From: a virus
IMG/VR virus record: IMGVR_UViG_3300020472_000207
Span: 1 to 20,863 of that record
Direction: 5' to 3' (one strand)
DNA: 20,863 nucleotides
The translations under genes were made by a program, and so were the position numbers. Under the pieces are notes generated by a model, which was given only the letters and a program-made list of their open reading frames with translations, was not told where the DNA came from and made no database searches. Shown here in pieces: positions 17,601-20,863 of the stretch (its first letter is position 1; every line of letters starts with the position of its first letter).

Positions 17601-18999
17601 TAACTGTATATTGTAAAGGTGTAGAAGGAGTTCCATATGGAGGAGAAAAGGTTAGTGTTACAGCTCCAGATCCAAATGCAATAACGTTAACGTTAATTAT
17701 TGTTGCATCAACAATTTCTTCAACTCTTACTATAGTTGGGTCTGTGCCTTCTTTAAGAGCACCTGCTCCACCAGTTTGTGTAACAATTGATCCAACTGCA
17801 ATCAAGGAACTATCAGGAACTGTAACGCCAAAGGATCCTTCAGTAACTGTTCCACTTACTCCTGTAAGATCACCAGATGGTGAAAGTACATCTCCTATTT
17901 GATAACCACTTCCATAAGCGTTAAGAATAAAATCTTGTACTGCTTCTGGATTATTATTAATCGTAAATGTTGGAGCTACAGCACCAGCATAGTTTCCAAC
18001 ATCTGTAAGGTTTACAGAAAGAACATCCCCGTTTTCATATCCTTGTCCACTATCAGAAATAGTAATTTCTTGCACTGCACCATTACCACCAATAGCACTA
18101 ACAGTGAATTGGAATCCAGCACCAGAAGCACCTACAATTAATGGATATGCAACAGCGTCTACAGTTAAAACATCACCAACAATATAAGATCTACCAGAAA
18201 TTGTAACCGTACAAGTAGTAACAACACCACCACTAACTACCATATTAACAGCAAGTTCTGCACCTGTACCTCCAGAAAGAGAGATACCATTATATCCACC
18301 ATCTACGTAATTAGATCCACCTGCTGTAATAGATGCTGTAACACTAAGGTCTCCGTTAAATACAATATTTGCTTTTGCACCTGTACCATTTCCACCAGTT
18401 AAAGGAACATCAGTAAAAGAAGTAGGAGCAAAATTAGATCCAGCAGTTGTAGTGGTTAAAGTTATTTGAGGAACACGCATGATTGCTGTAGCTCCTGTAC
18501 CATTTCCTCCTGAAAGGATTGCTACATGGTCACCACTTTTATACCCTACACCTGCTTGAGTAATAGCACCAGAAAACCCTGCAACTACAATGGTTGCTTC
18601 TGCATCAGTACCAGTTCCACCGTCAAGTCCTATTGTTGTAAAAGTTCCAGTATCATACCCAGATCCAGCAGCATCAATTACCATCCCTGCAGTATTCAGA
18701 GATTTGTTTATAACATTAAAATCTTTAAAACTAACAAAAGAATCTTCTTGAACATTAATAATTCTTTTACTTCCACTAACAAATCCAATAGCTTTAGGAT
18801 TGGGTTTATATAAACCTAAAGTTGAATCAGTAGTGAATGCTAATGACGGAACGTTTTTTGTACCGTTTCCAAGTTTTAAATTACCTGTAGAAAGATCACT
18901 TCCTCCATCAGAGATGTTAAAAATCGCATCTGCGATATTATTAATTTTCTGCCTTTGTAGCTCAAAGGTATCGGTACGCGCGACATTAATTGCTGGCAT
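14662..18999 (-). CDS. Large fiber-type virion structural protein (1445 residues)
   Basis: The start is the ATG at 18999, overlapping the end of the 68-residue gene by 14 bases. The N-terminus (MPAINVARTDTFELQRQKIN, then SDLSTGNLKLGNGT and PSLAFTTDSTLGLYK) is a head I know from large cyanomyovirus structural proteins. Residues about 110-490 carry about eight degenerate G.GY/GDVL repeats. The C-terminal half holds two copies of a module, GS[I/V]R[F/Y]NT...Q[Y/F]EGY..W..LGGV[R/K]D.D..TY, near residues 950 and 1170. Each is preceded by SL[I/V][I/L]P[A/V]G and followed by an [W/Y]FYN..[V/S]NT strand. The final domain ends VEVTVVTHITKR. No enzymatic motif, signal peptide or membrane segment is seen. 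It probably forms a tail or baseplate-attached fiber with the giant protein downstream. Which T4 protein it replaces cannot be told from sequence alone. Confidence 0.8.
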   Translation of the reverse strand: MPAINVARTDTFELQRQKINNIADAIFNISDGGSDLSTGNLKLGNGTKNVPSLAFTTDSTLGLYKPNPKAIGFVSGSKRIINVQEDSFVSFKDFNVINKSLNTAGMVIDAAGSGYDTGTFTTIGLDGGTGTDAEATIVVAGFSGAITQAGVGYKSGDHVAILSGGNGTGATAIMRVPQITLTTTTAGSNFAPTSFTDVPLTGGNGTGAKANIVFNGDLSVTASITAGGSNYVDGGYNGISLSGGTGAELAVNMVVSGGVVTTCTVTISGRSYIVGDVLTVDAVAYPLIVGASGAGFQFTVSAIGGNGAVQEITISDSGQGYENGDVLSVNLTDVGNYAGAVAPTFTINNNPEAVQDFILNAYGSGYQIGDVLSPSGDLTGVSGTVTEGSFGVTVPDSSLIAVGSIVTQTGGAGALKEGTDPTIVRVEEIVDATIINVNVIAFGSGAVTLTFSPPYGTPSTPLQYTVSQLGVVDSITITDGGSGYDPGDVLTVDARDLVNPIPKVVTVDGYEVIIMDTPEPAGTFQLTDTIDFQNGQILPIIAIYTNGSGQETGFAVLGASLAFDLNDFLITGAATNYTIDGDPVQKFAYKIDGSYVWDNDPVYVDSKYQFDYSDPSNSGHIFGLSQFLDGTNNVATAQGVLDSASLVVSVPGGVGSILVGTAVTIADDAVVRDGELATGTKVASVDSGNNTITLDTLPAASGSADLTFTGVELITGVVRDNVNSTLTLTVSSGTPSPVYVYCGTQGAPHVGMAISPSGVENKYVVDPSNPKVFGTGAQFSSSDITETTNISFEVATGIVNATTVNGTTLGFTNGTIGNLTSTTSKTGTLTVDTINADSAVGGANKIDVNAGTGLSILTGDFNIGTTVQVDNVSGNITTSGALKSTGTINSNDQLVIEDNKISSLSGIDIEFEPSGTSQIKITSTSSLIIPAGATDQRPIVSESYNGSIRFNTETNQYEGYSATSSAWSSLGGVRDLDGNTYIIAEETVGANDNTLWFYNDGVNTVKFTPQYLEFENVKKIRSPNITAPDYSEWVSNSSVSLGDYLKHRNNIYEVTAVANPSGTNLTGTSGNSPVHTSGTLVNGDVDLTYYTTAVANLTFDEIAELQVDPLGFTDLVVNNELRLSGNTISTDVGDLLLSPNSGQKITIDAKTSLVLPVGNNNEKGNAAQGSVRYNTDDSQFEGYNGAQWGGLGGVKDIDQDTYVQAESSPGADEDILYFYNSNSNTLQLTQTGLDFYSVDNLNSLTSNELNINASTITFDNLATTLDNTSTTETFLFSTKQHFDLGLSSGLTTDPLLRLTDEGDIFYNLGFGSGVYNGVKLFDSELKELELADYKIISKKVVLERGTLNQGDAILYDPTTAKSAKAQLTALNTTTGEKQFVEYSVVDDGSNIYFTDFGNITTGDNLLDTVFDFNESSQVRLTFTLNSNLTSGDDVEVTVVTHITKR
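14664..14670 (-). promoter_or_regulatory. Strong Shine-Dalgarno site (AAGAGGT) of the 169-residue gene
   Basis: The minus strand reads AAGAGGT, then AAAA and the ATG at 14659. The site sits in the last codons (Lys-Arg) and first stop base of the 1445-residue gene, implying translational coupling. It is the clearest ribosome site in the window and fixes this start. Confidence 0.7.
17520..18680 (-). repeat. GSGY-type repeats in the 1445-residue protein
   Basis: About eight degenerate units are marked by GSGYDTG, GVGYKSG, GSNYVDG, GRSYIVG, GQGYENG, GSGYQIG and GSGYDPG, plus a weaker GSNFAPT. They are followed by [V/I].LSGG.GTGA.A or by GDVLTV strands, with a period of about 35-60 residues. The same family occurs at both ends of the giant fiber (nt ~13700-13890 and ~4900-5910). 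Confidence 0.75.
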
Positions 19000-19192
19000 T
19001 TTTTACTAACTCTATAAGTAGGGACTTGATTTCAGAGACTTCAGTCTTCAACATATTTATGTCGTCTAACGCGGAACCTAACTGTTTTGACTTACGTCTT
19101 GCAGTGATCGCAGAATCGTCCAGATTGATGATGGCACCAGTGTTTTGGTCTCTTACCAAACCATCATGTCCTTCAACTTTGATATAGTCCAT
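18986..19192 (-). CDS. Small coiled-coil structural or assembly protein (68 residues)
   Basis: The start is the ATG at 19192, nine bases after the stop of the upstream structural gene. The N-terminal half (MDYIKVEGHDGLVRDQNTGA) looks like a small beta hairpin domain. The C-terminal half (ALDDINMLKTEVSEIKSLLIELVKNA) has heptad hydrophobic spacing and probably forms a coiled coil. I recall short proteins of this VEG..GL.RD..TGAI type near structural genes of T4-like marine phages, generally without assigned function. The last codons overlap the next gene's start by 14 bases, so translation is probably coupled. A role as a scaffold, chaperone or multimer linker for the adjoining fiber is inference. 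Confidence 0.75.
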   Translation of the reverse strand: MDYIKVEGHDGLVRDQNTGAIINLDDSAITARRKSKQLGSALDDINMLKTEVSEIKSLLIELVKNASN

Positions 19193-19201
19193 ACGCGGAA
19201 C

Positions 19202-20863
19202 TTAGAATGCAGCAACTGCTCTAATATCTTGAATCTTAGGTACAAATGCAGGATCAACACTACTCATTACAATTTTGATAGCAAAAGAAGAATACTCTTC
19301 AACATCCGATACACTATACTTAAGATCTTGATAAGAAGATTGTTTTTCAACAACACTTGATATAGTATTCTCTGTAGTTGCTAATTCTAAAGTATCAGGT
19401 TGTCCGTTACCATTGAATAATACCCAATCAATATCATCAAAGTTATCTTGACTAGATGCTTTCTTGAACTTATAAAGAACTTCAATATTAGAAATATCTT
19501 TAACGTTTGCCATTAAATGTACATCAATAGCAGTTGCTGGATTATTAATAACAACTTCTTTAGTTACATACTTAGCAACTGCAGAACCATTCTTAGAAGT
19601 ATTTTCTGCAACAAAGTCAACACCATTTGAATATGTAATCTTACCTACTTCCAAATAATTTGCTTCTTCGTCTGGTTGATTTGGATATTTGATAAAGTCT
19701 CCAATACGGAAAATATCTGCAATCTGATCAGCTACAACAGAATTTCTATTGTAGAAAGCATTATCAATAATTCTATCAGTATAGTTATCATTAATAGGTT
19801 TGATATCAACTCTAGCAGTTAATTCTTGAGTCTGACTATTCCAAATAACTGTCTTACCAGTAATAGTGTTGTCATATGTTTCAAGAATAACAGAAGGATT
19901 ACGTGCTACAATAGTAGAAGCATCTTCAATAGATGCAAATACTTGTGTTGGATTAGAATCAACAGTAACATTAGTTAAAGCAGTTTGATTTCCTAGATTT
20001 ACTTTCTCACCTTTTTGGAAGAATTGACTTGTCTTAACTCTAACATATACAACACTACCATTAACTCTTGCAATAGTTCCTGTTGTCTTAGAAGTCTGAC
20101 CTTCAATTGTTTGATTAGCTTGTAATTCAGTTCCAGCATTACCAGCAAGATCAAATTGATATACAGGATAAAATTCAATAACTTGATCTCTTCTACCAAA
20201 TCTGGTCTCTTGACCAGTAGCATTTTCAATCCTATTACTAATTGTTTTTACAGATGCACTTGAAAGGTCAATAATTGGACTCAAATGAGACACATTAGAC
20301 GATAATTGCATCTTATAATTTAGAGATGTTGAAATACTATTCAAAGTTTCATTAATATCAGAAGCAATCATCTTCTGATTTGTAAAGTAATGTGGTTCAT
20401 TCAAGAAAGTCTTTTCAAATTCAGTTTGAGAATAAGAAGTATAGTTAGTAGTTGTAGAATCTACAGGAACAACATTAGTTGTTTTTACAGAAACATCTAG
20501 AGAAGTTCCTGTAAATGTTAGATAATGAATTTGGGGGTATAAAGTTTCAAATTTTCTGTTGTGACTTGCGTATACAGAAGTACCACCACCAACAGAGTTT
20601 CCTGCAGCTTGAGATGGCGAATTAATATTATAAGAATCAACTCCAGAGTTAGTAACTTGGAATAAGTTACTATTAATAGTAGAGGCAGTAATACCACCTG
20701 TTTCTAATGCAGTTCTATAGAAAACATAAGAATTACCACTATCCTCAAAACCATGATCTCTGTGATTTACCTTAAGAACTAAGTTATTGTTCTTGAATAG
20801 TACAGATGTACTAGCAGAATTGGAGCTTGCATTTGTTTCAATTGGATTTGCATCCAACAGTTC
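19202..20863 (-). CDS. Virion structural protein (tail/baseplate type), 5'-partial
   Basis: The frame is open to the right edge: codons GAA CTG TTG GAT GCA precede the first candidate start, a TTG at 20857. The real start is therefore probably outside the window and this is the C-terminal 553 codons or so of a longer protein. Visible stretches are HRDHGF..SGNSYVFYRT, QMKI..SDINETLNSIS around the first third, QTSKTTGTIARVNGSVVYVRV, NDNYTDRIIDNAFYNRNSV, and DIFRIGDFIKYPNQPDEEANY. The end (KEVVINNPATAIDVHLMANV, then EVLYKFKKASSQ and FAIKIVMSSVDPAFVPKIQD, then IRAVAAF) matches a C-terminal style I know from large cyanomyovirus virion proteins near baseplate genes. No catalytic motif is visible. 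It is followed after nine bases by the 68-residue gene, so it belongs to the same transcription unit. A baseplate-to-fiber adaptor is a reasonable guess only. Confidence 0.75.
   Translation of the reverse strand, partial: ELLDANPIETNASSNSASTSVLFKNNNLVLKVNHRDHGFEDSGNSYVFYRTALETGGITASTINSNLFQVTNSGVDSYNINSPSQAAGNSVGGGTSVYASHNRKFETLYPQIHYLTFTGTSLDVSVKTTNVVPVDSTTTNYTSYSQTEFEKTFLNEPHYFTNQKMIASDINETLNSISTSLNYKMQLSSNVSHLSPIIDLSSASVKTISNRIENATGQETRFGRRDQVIEFYPVYQFDLAGNAGTELQANQTIEGQTSKTTGTIARVNGSVVYVRVKTSQFFQKGEKVNLGNQTALTNVTVDSNPTQVFASIEDASTIVARNPSVILETYDNTITGKTVIWNSQTQELTARVDIKPINDNYTDRIIDNAFYNRNSVVADQIADIFRIGDFIKYPNQPDEEANYLEVGKITYSNGVDFVAENTSKNGSAVAKYVTKEVVINNPATAIDVHLMANVKDISNIEVLYKFKKASSQDNFDDIDWVLFNGNGQPDTLELATTENTISSVVEKQSSYQDLKYSVSDVEEYSSFAIKIVMSSVDPAFVPKIQDIRAVAAF

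Noticed and set aside
19054-19061. CATAAATA on the minus strand inside the 68-residue gene, as a late promoter for the 1445-residue gene
   Set aside because: It fits NATAAATA only with C at the first base and lies within coding sequence that explains it (Asp-Ile-Asn); there is no other support.
1-20863. Hidden defence, anti-defence or toxin system among the small genes
   Set aside because: The small genes are embedded in a late structural operon with fiber-like or coiled-coil sequences; no nuclease, toxin or effector motif is visible.

Overview
The window looks like part of the late structural region of a T4-like (Straboviridae/Kyanoviridae-type) myovirus of marine bacteria, most likely a cyanophage of Prochlorococcus or Synechococcus. 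A T4-like phage of another AT-rich marine host such as Pelagibacter cannot be excluded. The evidence is visibly AT-rich DNA, a set of proteins with typical cyanomyovirus sequence styles (VARTDTFELQRQKIN starts, GSGY repeats, QxEGY..W..LGGV modules, TLDGxQGTFY motifs), a T4 gp13-like neck protein, and three exact matches to the T4-type late promoter NATAAATA. No tRNA, CRISPR, IS element, integrase or attachment site was seen.

All genes lie on the minus strand, so the operon reads from right to left. It begins with the C-terminal part of a large virion structural protein (19202-20863, running off the right edge). Next come a 68-residue coiled-coil protein (18986-19192), a 1445-residue fiber-type structural protein (14662-18999), a 169-residue protein (14150-14659), and an 11.9-kb gene for a 3970-residue giant fiber (2183-14095). 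After these are two small related proteins of 66 and 268 residues (1946-2146, 1136-1942), an 88-residue unknown (853-1119), a ~70-residue coiled-coil protein (618-830), and the start of the gp13-like neck protein (1-569, running off the left edge). There is no gap longer than about 60 bases between genes.

The giant fiber is the centrepiece. A pectate-lyase-like beta-helix appears to start near residue 309 and resume near residue 2256. Between the two lie a long tandem array of related beta modules with regularly placed Cys and His (about residues 795-1735) and two copies of a helical CRRDI module. Its C-terminal third holds phage fiber motifs and a final beta-rich tip. The GSGY repeat family also occurs in the 1445-residue protein, which suggests exchange of domains between fiber genes.

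Transcription seems to be re-initiated several times near the left end. Exact late-promoter octamers sit before the 66-residue gene, the 70-residue gene and the gp13-like gene. In each one the upstream gene's TAA stop codon forms bases 3-5 of the promoter. A hairpin followed by a T run, consistent with a terminator, lies just before the gp13-like gene. The products together would build tail, baseplate and fiber structures for host recognition, followed by head-neck completion.
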